A stretch of 64,000 nucleotides of DNA from an uncultured beta proteobacterium (GCA_903908065.1 CAIVQO010000011.1:94451-158450); one strand, 5' to 3'; shown: positions 53,309 to 62,479, numbered from the stretch's first letter. Notes: generated from the letters alone by a model not told the origin. Program-made: numbers and translations.

Positions 53309-53683
53309 TTAATTGCCCGCGATGTGAGTTTCACGCTCCCCCTGCATGATCCTCGAAACCATGTAGTCTAATGCGGCAACTGCCTGGGCATCGGAAATCG
53401 ATGCATTGCCGCCTTTGGGTGGCATCCCGCCCTTCCCGCGAAGCACCGAAATTTGCAATGCCCGCCGCCCCGAACTCAAACGGCCTTCCCATTCGGAACG
53501 ACTATCCATCCGAGGCGCCATCCCGATGCCACTCACGTGACAAAGCGCGCAATTCTGCAAAAATACATCGCGCCCCGAAATTCTGTCGTCAGCTACGGCG
53601 ACTCCTTCCATAGGAACGCGCGACACCATCCACAGCACCAGCGGTGAAAGAACGAGCAGAAATCTGGCAACGAAGGGTCTCAT
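53309..53683 (-). CDS. Class I monoheme cytochrome c
   Basis: 124 residues from the ATG at 53683. Signal segment LLVLSPLVLWMV ... AVA. One CALCH and a Met ligand in GMPPKGGNASISD. It resembles domain 1 of the fusion at 45024 (both GMPPKGGN). A small periplasmic donor is likely. First gene of the leftward unit containing the divergent tetraheme and NHL genes. Confidence 0.9.
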   Translation of the reverse strand: MRPFVARFLLVLSPLVLWMVSRVPMEGVAVADDRISGRDVFLQNCALCHVSGIGMAPRMDSRSEWEGRLSSGRRALQISVLRGKGGMPPKGGNASISDAQAVAALDYMVSRIMQGERETHIAGN

Positions 53684-53735
53684 CAAAGGAGTCTGGGCCT
53701 AGCGACGTACTTCGAGAAAATCGGTTGATAACTAA

Positions 53736-53751
53736 AGCAACAATCAGACCA
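53736..53751 (-). promoter_or_regulatory. Candidate sigma-54 promoter of the monoheme-tetraheme-NHL unit
   Basis: Minus strand TGGTCTGATTGTTGCT: GG and GC ten bases apart, a perfect -12 half (TTGCT) and a weaker -24 half. The predicted transcript start is about 40 bp before the monoheme ATG. Confidence 0.55.
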
Positions 53752-53810
53752 ACACTTTGCGGGCGCGATCCCTGCTTGGAACTTGCCCAGCACGCTGGAT
53801 TCGCTCTACC

Positions 53811-53826
53811 ATGCGGTGATCCGCAT
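53811..53826. promoter_or_regulatory. Perfect inverted repeat in the divergent cytochrome gap
   Basis: ATGCGG-TGAT-CCGCAT, centred about 94 bp upstream of the leftward transcription start and about 35 bp before the rightward cytochrome gene. A plausible activator or operator site for both directions. ACACTTTGC occurs twice in the same gap (53752, 53842). Confidence 0.4.
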
Positions 53827-53852
53827 TTATCCTCGGGAACGACACTTTGCCC

Positions 53853-54929
53853 ATGATTGCCCCTAGAAACGTATCTCCTGTCGTCGCCGCAATCGCGGTC
53901 GTCGCTGTTGCGCTATGGTCTGTCCCTGCAACCGCGGGCAAACACGATGCGAAAGGGCCCGAATCCAAGCCCGATGCCCTGTATCACAACTATTGTTCGG
54001 TTTGCCATGGCGATCGGGGCGACGGACGCAGCCGTGCCCGCAACAGCCTGGTGCCTCCCCCTCGCGACTTCACGACCGCGGGCGAACTTACCCGCGAAGC
54101 AATGATCACCATCATCACCCACGGCAAACCCGGCACGGCCATGGTGGGCTGGAAAACCCAGCTAAGCTCCGCAGAAATTGAAAGCCTGACGGACTACATT
54201 CGCAAGACGTTCATGATTGTCGCCCTCGATCCCAAATTGCAGCGAGGGAAATCCCTGTACGCCCAAAACTGCATCGCTTGTCATGGCACGCAAGGCCAAG
54301 GCAGCAACCTTCCCATCGGCGGATCCGTTCCCGCACGCGACCTGGCATCCCCCCAAGCTCGCGCCGAACTTAGCCGGGAGCGCATGATCAATTCCGTTAC
54401 CGTCGGTCGGCCAGGCACAGCCATGGCCGGTTTTGGCGGTCGCTTGCCTGCGACCGACATCGAAGCAGTCGTCGATTACGTCCGCGCTGCCATCATGGTC
54501 CCACAAACCGAAATTTCCGGTACCAATGCACACGCCGGACGTGCCAGTCCTCCCAGTAGCAAACCAGCAGCGCAAGCATCCGCGTCAGGTGCCGATATGG
54601 CGCAACCGATGCCAAATTCCCTGAAGGGAAACCCGGCTGCGGGCGAACGCTTTTATCTCGCCAATTGCGCGACCTGCCATGGCGCAAAAGGCGACGGAAA
54701 GGGACCTCGTGCCTATTTCATCAACCCCAAGCCTCGAAACTTCCTGGACCCCGCATTTACCTCCGCGTTTAACCGACCGGCGATTTATGCGGCGACGGCG
54801 ATGGGAAGGCAGGGATCGGAAATGCCCGCCTGGAGCAAGGTACTTAGCGATCAGGAAATCGCGAACGTGGCCGAGTTTGTTTTCCAGCGTTTCGTCCAAA
54901 CCAGGCAAAAGACGTCGAAGCCCAAGTAA
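53853..54929 (+). CDS. Triheme cytochrome with three class I domains
   Basis: 358 residues from the ATG at 53853; signal peptide ends PATAGK. Three mono-heme domains: CSVCH (about 48), CIACH (about 143) and CATCH (about 270), the last after a Ser/Ala/Pro linker. Each has a Met ligand candidate in the phrases GTAMVGW, GTAMAGF and SEMPAWSK. The domains resemble one another, indicating internal duplication. Met/His coordination implies higher potentials than the c7-like trihemes. First gene of a rightward unit. Confidence 0.9.
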   Translation: MIAPRNVSPVVAAIAVVAVALWSVPATAGKHDAKGPESKPDALYHNYCSVCHGDRGDGRSRARNSLVPPPRDFTTAGELTREAMITIITHGKPGTAMVGWKTQLSSAEIESLTDYIRKTFMIVALDPKLQRGKSLYAQNCIACHGTQGQGSNLPIGGSVPARDLASPQARAELSRERMINSVTVGRPGTAMAGFGGRLPATDIEAVVDYVRAAIMVPQTEISGTNAHAGRASPPSSKPAAQASASGADMAQPMPNSLKGNPAAGERFYLANCATCHGAKGDGKGPRAYFINPKPRNFLDPAFTSAFNRPAIYAATAMGRQGSEMPAWSKVLSDQEIANVAEFVFQRFVQTRQKTSKPK

Positions 54930-54940
54930 GCGACAGCCCC

Positions 54941-55939
54941 ATGCGCGTCCGTTTTCTGGCCGTGTTGGCGTTTGCGTTGATCGAAGCCGGCCCCATCAAT
55001 GCATTCGCCGCCTCGCCAGAGCCGGACGGTCGAGCGATCTACAACTTCCGCTGCTATTTTTGCCATGGCTACTCGGGCAACGCCAAAACCGTTGCGTCTA
55101 GTTTCCTGATCCCGCCTCCTGCGGATTTCACCCGCGCCGCGACGAGCGACTTGCCAGCGGCAAAGATAGAGGAAACGCTGCGCCGCGGCAGGCCGGGTAC
55201 CGCCATGCAGTCATTTGCCTCGATACTCAACAAAGCTGAGATCAAGGCCGTCGCTGGGTTTGTGCACGATGAGTTTGTGGTTCGCAAGGCAGTCAATACG
55301 CGATATCACACTCCCGAGAATGGATGGCCAGACCACCAACGGCATGCCGCCGCGTTTCCCTTCGCCACTGGCGAAATCAGCCTGGATCAGCCCTGGGATT
55401 CACTCTCTCCAGAGCAAATGCGCGGCAGGCGCCTGTTTATGGAAACCTGCATAACCTGCCATGATCGTGGCACGAAGGACAAGCCGGATATCGCCTGGGA
55501 CAGTCGGCCGGTATCCTTTCCGCGCAACAATTTTTCCTTTACCACACCGCCAAAGGCGGACGCTCTGGCAAGCGCCAGCCCATATGCCATGCATGACGTT
55601 CGCCCCCCGACCAAGGGCCTCAGCCGCTCCGAACGTCGAGGGGAACGACTCTTTCAGGCGAATTGCGCCTTTTGCCACGCCGCCGACGGAACAGGAAAAA
55701 ATTGGATCGGCAGCTTCCTTGAGCCCCACCCGCGCAATCTTCGTGACCCGGCAATCATGACGGGCATGAGCCGGGAACGCTTCATTCGGGCCGTTGGCGA
55801 AGGCTTGGAAAATACATCCATGCCTGCGTGGAAACACGTCCTCAAACCCGGGGAGATTTCGGATATTGCAGACTATGTCAGTCGCGTCTTCCATCCCTTG
55901 TCGAACAGGCAGGCCAAGGCAGTCAGCATCAGGGACTAA
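54941..55939 (+). CDS. Triheme class I-type cytochrome, paralogue of the preceding gene
   Basis: 332 residues, signal peptide ending NAFAAS. Heme sites CYFCH, CITCH and CAFCH. Methionines in GTAMQSF and TSMPAWKH match the first and last domains of the upstream protein; the middle domain differs and is inserted with a ENGWPDHQRHAAAFPFATGE segment. It starts 11 bp after the previous stop. These two proteins could form a periplasmic electron chain with the cytochromes encoded on the other strand. Confidence 0.9.
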   Translation: MRVRFLAVLAFALIEAGPINAFAASPEPDGRAIYNFRCYFCHGYSGNAKTVASSFLIPPPADFTRAATSDLPAAKIEETLRRGRPGTAMQSFASILNKAEIKAVAGFVHDEFVVRKAVNTRYHTPENGWPDHQRHAAAFPFATGEISLDQPWDSLSPEQMRGRRLFMETCITCHDRGTKDKPDIAWDSRPVSFPRNNFSFTTPPKADALASASPYAMHDVRPPTKGLSRSERRGERLFQANCAFCHAADGTGKNWIGSFLEPHPRNLRDPAIMTGMSRERFIRAVGEGLENTSMPAWKHVLKPGEISDIADYVSRVFHPLSNRQAKAVSIRD

Positions 55940-55940
55940 T

Positions 55941-55966
55941 CACCGTGTCATCCGCGCCGACTTTTG
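55941..55966 (-). repeat. Dispersed repeat copy 8 (diverged), at the M48 start codon
   Basis: Minus strand AAAAGTCGGCGC, diverged middle, ACGGTGATTA. It matches 19 of 24 consensus positions. It overlaps the GTG start of the M48 gene and encodes VSSAPTF. Confidence 0.4.
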
Positions 55967-56739
55967 CCCTGTTAGCCATCACAAGCCTGTTGGCGGGCTG
56001 CGCGGCCCCGGGTGCGATTCATCCGGGGGGGCCATCAAGGCAGCCCGTCAGCGCTGCACACAAGAGTGCCGTCGACGTCGTCTTCTGGCGATTCTCTGAC
56101 CTGGCACGAATAGTACAGCCTTCCGTATCGCTACGAAGCTCAAAAGGGGCTCACGGCACCATTGATACTGCGATCGCCCGACGCTTGGTCGAAATAGGCG
56201 AGCGGATGTTTCGCAATGACTCGCCCGACTCGCGCCCCGAGCTCGTGCTGGTCGCCTCGGGAGGTGTCAATGGCTTTGCATTCCATGTCGGCGAACAGGC
56301 AACAATCGCCGTCAGTCGCGGCATGATTGATCTTTTGGCAAACGACGACGACGCTTGGGCTGCTCTGATCGGTCACGAACTGGCTCATCTGCGCCTTGAA
56401 CACATCCGGAAGCGGATTGATCGGCGCCAGCGGGATGAGACCTTGAGCTCCGTGGCCGGGGCCATGCTTTCGGCGATCGGCCTGCCCTTTGCCAGCCTGG
56501 CGACCGATGCGACGGCAACTCTGGCCGACCGGGCGTTCAGTCGCGACGACGAGCGCGATGCGGATCGAATCGGCATGGAATACATGCGAAAAGCCGGCTT
56601 CGATGTTGAGGGTGCGGTGCGCCTGCAGCAGAAGCTGCTGATCGCGGGAGGCGATGGTTCGCTTTCGTTCCTGAGTACCCATCCGGGCGGCGACGAGCGC
56701 ATTGCCAACCTGCGCCGCCTGATGCACGCCAGCCAATGA
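55945..56739 (+). CDS. M48-family metallopeptidase lipoprotein
   Basis: 264 residues from a GTG at 55945, chosen because it begins a lipoprotein signal (LLAITSLLAGC); the longer frame overlaps the upstream cytochrome. Zinc motif HELAH is intact within ALIGHELAHLRLEH, and the third ligand lies in DERDADRIGMEYMRKAG. The C-terminal LSTHPGGDERIANLR is the M48 substrate-side signature (STHPxxxxRI). Similar to BepA/LoiP-type periplasmic quality-control proteases. Encoded between cytochromes, it may remove misfolded apocytochromes or barrel protein. Confidence 0.9.
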   Translation: MSSAPTFALLAITSLLAGCAAPGAIHPGGPSRQPVSAAHKSAVDVVFWRFSDLARIVQPSVSLRSSKGAHGTIDTAIARRLVEIGERMFRNDSPDSRPELVLVASGGVNGFAFHVGEQATIAVSRGMIDLLANDDDAWAALIGHELAHLRLEHIRKRIDRRQRDETLSSVAGAMLSAIGLPFASLATDATATLADRAFSRDDERDADRIGMEYMRKAGFDVEGAVRLQQKLLIAGGDGSLSFLSTHPGGDERIANLRRLMHASQ

Positions 56740-56776
56740 GTCGATTGCCGGCACCATAGAAACAGGAGACACTGCA

Positions 56777-57385
56777 ATGCGCTTACACACCATCGCCTGC
56801 CTGTTGCTTGGTCTGGGTCTCGCAAGCTTGGCCCCACTCACCACCGCAACCACGCCTGACCGAATCACGTCGATCGCGACCGAGCGCTGCGAAGCCTGTC
56901 ATGGCTTGGGTGGGCAAGGGAACAACTCCATGTTTCCAAAACTCAGCGGTCAAAACGAGGCTTATCTCGTACAACAAATGTTCAACTTCAAGAGCCGCGC
57001 CAGACGCAGTTCGGTCATGGAACCCCAGCTGGCCGACCTCAGCGGCGAGGATATCGTGCTGCTTGCACGGCATTTCAGCAGCCGTCCGTTGCGCGGCACG
57101 CCCACCAGCGACAGCCAGCTCAACGCCTTGGGCCAAACGATATATACGCAGGGAAATCCTGCCAGCGGGGTCGCCGCCTGCCATGTATGCCATGGCCCTG
57201 CCGCGCGTGGCGGACAGATGTTGCCCCGCCTTGCAGGACAACACGCCGAATATCTTGAATTGCAGCTGCGCCGCTTCATCGAACGCTCGCGGACGACGGA
57301 TCAGACCTTGATGCATTCAGTGGCAATGCGGATGACCGATGAGGAAATACGGGCGGTCAGCTACTATCTATCAGGATTGAACTGA
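56777..57385 (+). CDS. Diheme cytochrome c4-type protein
   Basis: 202 residues; AGGAG upstream. Signal peptide up to about residue 25. Two c4 domains with CEACH and CHVCH, separated in the usual way by YLVQQMFNFKSRARR and a Met in SVMEPQL; the second domain repeats EYLELQLRRFIERSR. Cytochrome c4 is a membrane-associated electron donor. It resembles 29868 in domain plan. The unit continues to the flavodoxin-like gene 26 bp further. Confidence 0.92.
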   Translation: MRLHTIACLLLGLGLASLAPLTTATTPDRITSIATERCEACHGLGGQGNNSMFPKLSGQNEAYLVQQMFNFKSRARRSSVMEPQLADLSGEDIVLLARHFSSRPLRGTPTSDSQLNALGQTIYTQGNPASGVAACHVCHGPAARGGQMLPRLAGQHAEYLELQLRRFIERSRTTDQTLMHSVAMRMTDEEIRAVSYYLSGLN

Positions 57386-57411
57386 GTCGACCTGGCGCTC
57401 GGCTTCAGACG

Positions 57412-57903
57412 ATGAGTTCACTCCTTGTGGTATTCCACTCCATGACTGGCGGCACGCGCCAGATGGTGGAGGCACTGGCGGAAGGAGCGAGTCAGGAGCC
57501 CGCAATCGAAGTCAGGGTGCAGGCCGCTCAGGCAACGCAGGCCAGCGACGTGATCGATGCCGCGGGCTATGTTTTTGCCACACCGGAAAACCTGGCGTCC
57601 ATATCAGGACTGATGAAGGATTTCTTCGACCGCTGCTATTACCCGGTGCTCGACCGGGTCAGCGGTCGTCCCTACCTGACCATGATCTGTGCCGGCAGTG
57701 ACGGCAGCAACGCGGCACGACAAATTGCCCGCATCGCCACCGGCTGGCGGCTACGCGAAATTGCCGACCCGATCATTGTTTGTACCCATGCTCAGACGCC
57801 AGAGGCCATTCTGGCATCCAAAACGATCGGAAAGGCCGATCTGGCGCGCTGTAGCGATCTAGGCGTGCAGTTCGCAGCCGGGATTGCGCTGGGAATCTAC
57901 TAG
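57412..57903 (+). CDS. Flavodoxin-like FMN-binding protein
   Basis: 163 residues, no signal, so cytoplasmic. FMN phosphate loop HSMTGGTRQMVEAL at residues 9-22; second flavin loop around FATPENLASISGLMKDFFD (residues 55-73). Length and fold fit the flavodoxin/NAD(P)H-dependent oxidoreductase superfamily. Often found as a stand-alone flavodoxin family protein of unknown partner. Same strand as the c4 gene, but a cytoplasmic role makes functional linkage uncertain. Confidence 0.82.
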   Translation: MSSLLVVFHSMTGGTRQMVEALAEGASQEPAIEVRVQAAQATQASDVIDAAGYVFATPENLASISGLMKDFFDRCYYPVLDRVSGRPYLTMICAGSDGSNAARQIARIATGWRLREIADPIIVCTHAQTPEAILASKTIGKADLARCSDLGVQFAAGIALGIY

Positions 57904-57906
57904 GAA

Positions 57907-57930
57907 TTCCCCCGGCGCACGGCCGGGGAA
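57907..57930. terminator. Hairpin between convergent flavodoxin-like gene and lysC
   Basis: TTCCCCCGGC-GCAC-GGCCGGGGAA forms a strong GC stem in the 50 bp between two converging genes. There is no clear T-run, so this may be a bidirectional or Rho-assisted end. Confidence 0.5.
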
Positions 57931-57954
57931 GTGACGCCAAGGTTGTTTAAGCGC

Positions 57955-59190
57955 TCAGGCCTGATCAAGCCCAAACGCCCGATGCAGGACGCGCACGGCA
58001 AGTTCCAGATACTTCTCATCGACCACGACCGAGATCTTGATTTCGGAAGTGGAAATCATCTGGATATTGATCCCCTCTTCGGCCAGCGTGCGGAACATCT
58101 TGCTGGCGACGCCCGGATGCGACCGCATGCCGACACCAACGGCAGAAACCTTGCAGATCTTGCTGTCGCCCTCAATGGCGCGGGCGCCGACGTGCGGCTG
58201 GATCTGTTCTTCCAGGAGCTTCTTGGTGCGGGCGAAATCACCACGATTGACGGTAAACGAGAAGTCGGTGGTGCCATCGTGGCCAACGTTCTGGATGATC
58301 ATGTCCACGTCGATGTTGTTTTCCGCGATTGGCCCCAGGATCTGGTAGGCGATGCCGGGACGATCGGGTACGCCGAGCACCGTCAGCTTTGCCTCGTCAC
58401 GATTGAAAGCGATGCCGGAAATGATCGGTTGTTCCATGTTCTTGTCTTCCTCGAAAGTAATCAGCGTGCCGGAGGTTTCCTGTCCCTCTTCCTCAAGACT
58501 CGACAGCACGCGCAGCTTGACCTTGTATTTTCCGGCGAATTCGACGGAGCGGATTTGCAGCACCTTGGAGCCGAGGCTGGCCATTTCCAGCATTTCCTCG
58601 AAGGTGACACGCTCCAGTTTGCGCGCCTCGGGAACGATGCGTGGATCGGTGGTATAGACGCCATCGACGTCGGTGTAGATCTGGCATTCGTCAGCACCGA
58701 GCGCGGCCGCCAAGGCCACGCCGGACGTATCCGAACCGCCACGACCAAGGGTGGTGATGTTGCCGTTTTCGTCCACGCCCTGGAAGCCGGCGACGATTAC
58801 CACGGTACCGCGGTCAAGGTCGCGCCTCATGTTGGCGTCATCGATATGGAGGATGCGCGCCTTGGTATGCGTCGAGTCGGTCAGCACCTTTACCTGGCCA
58901 CCGGTGTAGCTGCGTGCGTCGATGCCGATGTCCTTGAGTGCCATCGCCAGCAGGGCAATCGTCACTTGCTCGCCGGTGGACACCATGACATCCAGCTCGC
59001 GCGCGTCGGGCTGGGGTGAGACATCCTTGGCCAGTGCGATCAGGCGGTTGGTTTCGCCACTCATGGCGGAAACCACAACCACCAGTTGATGTCCCTGCGC
59101 CTTCCAGCGTGCAACGCGTCGGGCCACATTGCGGATGCGCTCCGCCGAGCCCATCGAGGTGCCGCCGTATTTTTGAACGATCAAAGCCAT
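57955..59190 (-). CDS. lysC: Aspartate kinase
   Basis: Phosphorylates aspartate, the first step to Lys, Met and Thr. 411 residues, monofunctional class. N-terminal kinase signature [15 protein letters not shown], nucleotide-binding region [20 protein letters not shown], and two C-terminal ACT domains ([39 protein letters not shown]) for feedback inhibition. Start at the ATG 59190. Confidence 0.96.
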   Translation of the reverse strand: MALIVQKYGGTSMGSAERIRNVARRVARWKAQGHQLVVVVSAMSGETNRLIALAKDVSPQPDARELDVMVSTGEQVTIALLAMALKDIGIDARSYTGGQVKVLTDSTHTKARILHIDDANMRRDLDRGTVVIVAGFQGVDENGNITTLGRGGSDTSGVALAAALGADECQIYTDVDGVYTTDPRIVPEARKLERVTFEEMLEMASLGSKVLQIRSVEFAGKYKVKLRVLSSLEEEGQETSGTLITFEEDKNMEQPIISGIAFNRDEAKLTVLGVPDRPGIAYQILGPIAENNIDVDMIIQNVGHDGTTDFSFTVNRGDFARTKKLLEEQIQPHVGARAIEGDSKICKVSAVGVGMRSHPGVASKMFRTLAEEGINIQMISTSEIKISVVVDEKYLELAVRVLHRAFGLDQA

Positions 59191-59280
59191 TGCCGTGATA
59201 AGTCAATCAAGTTGGAAAGATCAAATTTTACCCGAGGTTGCCTGCTTTCAAGCCGTCTCGCCCCAACGCGGATGAAGGAC

Positions 59281-60126
59281 TCAGGGACTGACTCGCACTT
59301 GTAGGCCGCACTGTCGAAGCCGGTCGGCAAAGGCCTCCATCCAGGCCGGATCGAGGCGCCCCAGGCGGGGAGCCTCGAGCTGCATGGACGGCCGCGCCAG
59401 GCCGTAAAGGTGCACACCGGCAAGGCGTGCCGCAATCGGCTCGAGCAGGCGTAGATAGCCCTGCAACTCCGTGTCCTCGGGCGGCTTCCCGTCAAGGGAA
59501 AATAGGCAGGTCTGGACCCAGGTCGGGGCCAGCTCCGCGCAACGAATCAGCCGCCGTTGCACGCTCTCCGGACGAATCCGGCTGCCATTGATACGCGCCA
59601 ATCCGGGGCCGGTCGCGCTATCCACCTTGAACCAGACCTCGCCACCACTCCGGCCAATTCGTGCTATGCCGGCCTGGACATACTTGCGGTCGAGAAGGCT
59701 GCCATTGGTTATCAGGCGTACCGGCAAATTTTCGGCTTGGCCGTGGGCCTGCAGGCGCTGCTCGACGAGTTCGACAGCGAGATCGAATTCATCGGCACTG
59801 GTCGGTTCGCCGTTTCCGGAAAATGCCAGGTCGACCAGCTTGCGCGCTCCCTCCAGGACGTGTTGCTCAAAGAAGTCGCCATCAATGGCCCAGTGCAAAA
59901 AGCGATCTAGCTCATTTTCCAGCAACGCCAGATCGATAGCAGGTGGCCCCCCCCTCACCAATCCGGGCACCTGACAATAGATGCAGCGCCAGTTGCATGC
60001 ATTGTTGGGATTGAGATTGATGCCGATCGATACTCCGCCAGCGCGACGGGACACCACCGGATAGATGTAGCGCATCCCGGCGCTGTCTCGCGAATGGTCT
60101 GCAATGCTGAGGGTATGGCCAGGCAT
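59281..60126 (-). CDS. Radical SAM protein
   Basis: 281 residues. CNWRCIYC (CxxxCxxC) at about residues 44-51 within NPNNACNWRCIYCQVPG, FSGNGEPTSADEF (the GGE-like motif), and LITNGSLLDRK. This pattern fits the YfkB/PqqE-neighbour type of small radical SAM enzymes. Not in an obvious operon, so the substrate is unknown. ATG at 60126 used; an ATG at 60075 (MRYIYPV) is possible and removes a poorly conserved leader. Confidence 0.8.
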   Translation of the reverse strand: MPGHTLSIADHSRDSAGMRYIYPVVSRRAGGVSIGINLNPNNACNWRCIYCQVPGLVRGGPPAIDLALLENELDRFLHWAIDGDFFEQHVLEGARKLVDLAFSGNGEPTSADEFDLAVELVEQRLQAHGQAENLPVRLITNGSLLDRKYVQAGIARIGRSGGEVWFKVDSATGPGLARINGSRIRPESVQRRLIRCAELAPTWVQTCLFSLDGKPPEDTELQGYLRLLEPIAARLAGVHLYGLARPSMQLEAPRLGRLDPAWMEAFADRLRQCGLQVRVSP

Positions 60127-60150
60127 TTGCGGTATGGAAGGTCGTTCGGT

Positions 60151-60175
60151 GAAAGTCGGCGCTGGCAGTACGGCG
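60151..60175 (+). repeat. Dispersed repeat copy 9, intergenic upstream of queD
   Basis: GAAAGTCGGCGCTGGC, AGT, ACGGCG. It lies 12 bp upstream of a TATAAT (60188-60193) that may be the queD -10 box, in the gap between two divergent genes. Confidence 0.65.
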
Positions 60176-60256
60176 GCCCACGGCCGCTATAATCCGGCCG
60201 GTCCCTGCGCTCCGCAACAGCGCAATTACTTTGCCACAATCCAGGCGCTCTCGAAC

Positions 60257-60709
60257 ATGCAGATCACCCGCCGCCTCGAATTCGACGCGGGCCACCGAAT
60301 TCCGAACCATCAGAGCCAGTGCCGGCACCTGCACGGCCACCGCTATGCCTTGGAGGTTACGCTCAGCGGCGGCGTCATCGATGCCAGCGATCGGCCCGAC
60401 GACGGAATGGTGATGGACTTCTCCGAGGTAAAGGCGCTGGCCAAGCGCCATGTGGTCGACCTGTGGGACCATGCTTTCCTGGTCTGGAGCGGAGATCAGC
60501 TTGTCGCCGAATTCCTTGCCGGAATTCCGAATCACAAGACCGTCGTGCTTGAACGCGTTCCTACGGCAGAGAATCTGGCGCGCCTGGCGTTTGCCATCCT
60601 CGATCCGCTATATCGGAACAATTACGGCAACCTGCTGCGGCTGGAACGCGTCCGGCTGTACGAAACTCCCAATTGCTGGGCCGACGCATACCGGGCAGAT
60701 AAGGCCTGA
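60257..60709 (+). CDS. queD: 6-carboxytetrahydropterin synthase-type protein (QueD/PTPS)
   Basis: 150 residues from the ATG at 60257, normal for the family. Zinc-binding His13, His26 and His28 in AGHR and HLHGH, and the catalytic Cys22 in QCRHLHGH. The loop VMDFSEVKALAKRHVVDLWDH with LWDHAFL and the final Glu (VRLYETPNCWADA) match the T-fold. It makes the preQ0 precursor for queuosine and so may work with tRNA-modifying enzymes. No queC or queE is next to it. Confidence 0.9.
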   Translation: MQITRRLEFDAGHRIPNHQSQCRHLHGHRYALEVTLSGGVIDASDRPDDGMVMDFSEVKALAKRHVVDLWDHAFLVWSGDQLVAEFLAGIPNHKTVVLERVPTAENLARLAFAILDPLYRNNYGNLLRLERVRLYETPNCWADAYRADKA

Positions 60710-60852
60710 CAACCGCGCCAAGTCGCGGGTTCCGCTCAGCGAAACATGTAGCGCACGAAATTTGCGGCCGAGATTGTCCCTGAATGCGTCCAATGCTATG
60801 GTTGCCTCCCCAACGCTGGCGATCGACCAACAACTCAAAGAGGAGACCCCGC

Positions 60853-62478
60853 ATGCTTGGCCTGATGATGAATCAGCCCCTGATGATTTCCGCGCTGCTC
60901 AGGCACGCAGAACAGAATCATGGCGATACCGAAATTGTTTCCCGCCTCGCCGTCGGCGGTACCCACCGCTACACCTATGCCGCTGCCGCAGCGCGTTCAC
61001 GCCAACTTGCTCGTGCGCTGATCTCACTTGGCGTCAAGGCGGAAGACCGCATCGGCACCCTGGCTTGGAACAGCCATCGCCACTTCGAGATCTATTACGC
61101 GGTCTCGGGCATCGCCGCCATCACCCACACCATCAATCCCCGACTGTTCCCCGAGCAGATCACCTACATCGCCAACCACGCGGACGATCGATTCATCTTC
61201 TTCGACCTCACCTTCACCAAGCTGATCGAAGCCCTGGTGCCCCACTGTCCGGGAGTCAAGGGCTGGGTGGCCCTCTGCCAGCGCAGCGAGATGCCCGAGT
61301 GCAATATTCCCAACCTGCATTGCTATGAAGAACTCGTCGCGGCCCAAAGCGACGAATTCGAGTGGCCCGACTTTGACGAGAACACGGCTTCCTCGCTCTG
61401 CTATACCTCGGGGACCACCGGCAATCCAAAGGGCGTTCTGTACTCGCATCGCTCGACAGTACTGCACGCCTATGGCGCCGCCCTGCCCGATGCGCTTGGG
61501 GCATCGGCACGGGACTGCATCCTGCCGGTAGTGCCGATGTTTCACGTCAACGCCTGGGGCCTGCCCTACTCCGGAGCCCTGACGGGGGCCAAGCTGGTCA
61601 TGCCGGGCCCCCACCTCGACGGCGCCAGCCTCTATAACCTGTTCGAAGAGGAAGGCGTCACCATGTCGGCCGGCGTGCCGACGATCTGGCTTGGCCTGCT
61701 GCAATACCTGCAGGCCAACAAGCTGAAACTGTCCACCGTCAAGCGCCTGGTCATCGGCGGTTCGGCAGCGCCCCCCGCCATGATCCGCGCCTTTGACGAG
61801 CAATACGGAATCACCGTGCTCCACGCCTGGGGCATGACCGAAATGAGCCCGCTGGGCACGGTCAACACCTACAAGCACAAACACCTGTCGCTGCCAGCCG
61901 CGGAACGCGATCGCATCCGCCTCAACCAGGGCCGCGGCATTTTCGGCGTCGAACTGAAGATCGTCGATGGCGATGGAATTGAGTTGCCGCGCGACGGCAA
62001 GGCCTTCGGCGACCTGATGGTACGCGGTCCGTGGATCACTTCGGGCTATTTCAAGAGTGAAGGCGGCAACCCTCTGCGCGATGGCTGGTTCCCCACCGGC
62101 GACGTCGCCACCATTGATCCGGACGGCTACATGCAGATTACCGACCGATCGAAGGACGTGATCAAATCGGGTGGCGAATGGATTTCCTCAATCGACCTGG
62201 AGAACATCGCCGTCGCGCATCCCGCCGTGGCGGAAGCCGCGGTGATCGGCGCCGCCCATCCGAAGTGGGACGAGCGCCCGCTGCTGGTGGTGGTCAAAAA
62301 GCCTGGCCAAGAAGTCGCCCGCGAGGAACTGATCGCGTTTTACGAAGGCAAGGTGGCCAAGTGGTGGATTCCCGACGATGTGATCTTTGTCGACGATCTG
62401 CCGCATACGGCAACCGGCAAACTTTCCAAGCTGCAACTTCGTCAACGCCTGCAGGATTACCGTTTCCCGGGAGCATGA
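60853..62478 (+). CDS. Acyl-CoA synthetase (DmdB/fatty-acid-CoA ligase type)
   Basis: 541 residues from the ATG at 60853 (GAGGAG upstream). The AMP-binding signature [16 protein letters not shown] lies at about 181-196, [12 protein letters not shown] is the A5 motif, and the C-terminal catalytic Lys is in [33 protein letters not shown] is the N-terminus typical of the DmdB-like class (3-methylthiopropionyl-CoA ligase and medium-chain ligases). The substrate cannot be told from sequence. It is in an operon with the GST and enoyl-CoA hydratase that follow. Confidence 0.92.
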   Translation: MLGLMMNQPLMISALLRHAEQNHGDTEIVSRLAVGGTHRYTYAAAAARSRQLARALISLGVKAEDRIGTLAWNSHRHFEIYYAVSGIAAITHTINPRLFPEQITYIANHADDRFIFFDLTFTKLIEALVPHCPGVKGWVALCQRSEMPECNIPNLHCYEELVAAQSDEFEWPDFDENTASSLCYTSGTTGNPKGVLYSHRSTVLHAYGAALPDALGASARDCILPVVPMFHVNAWGLPYSGALTGAKLVMPGPHLDGASLYNLFEEEGVTMSAGVPTIWLGLLQYLQANKLKLSTVKRLVIGGSAAPPAMIRAFDEQYGITVLHAWGMTEMSPLGTVNTYKHKHLSLPAAERDRIRLNQGRGIFGVELKIVDGDGIELPRDGKAFGDLMVRGPWITSGYFKSEGGNPLRDGWFPTGDVATIDPDGYMQITDRSKDVIKSGGEWISSIDLENIAVAHPAVAEAAVIGAAHPKWDERPLLVVVKKPGQEVAREELIAFYEGKVAKWWIPDDVIFVDDLPHTATGKLSKLQLRQRLQDYRFPGA

Positions 62479-62479
62479 A

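Noticed and set aside
53768..53800. Rightward sigma-54 site TGGAACTTGCCCAGCA before the triheme gene at 53853
   Set aside because: GG and GC are ten bases apart, but both half-sites match poorly.
3839..60175. Interpreting the dispersed repeat as a known DNA uptake sequence
   Set aside because: The core does not match the Neisseria or Haemophilus uptake motifs and the element is longer.
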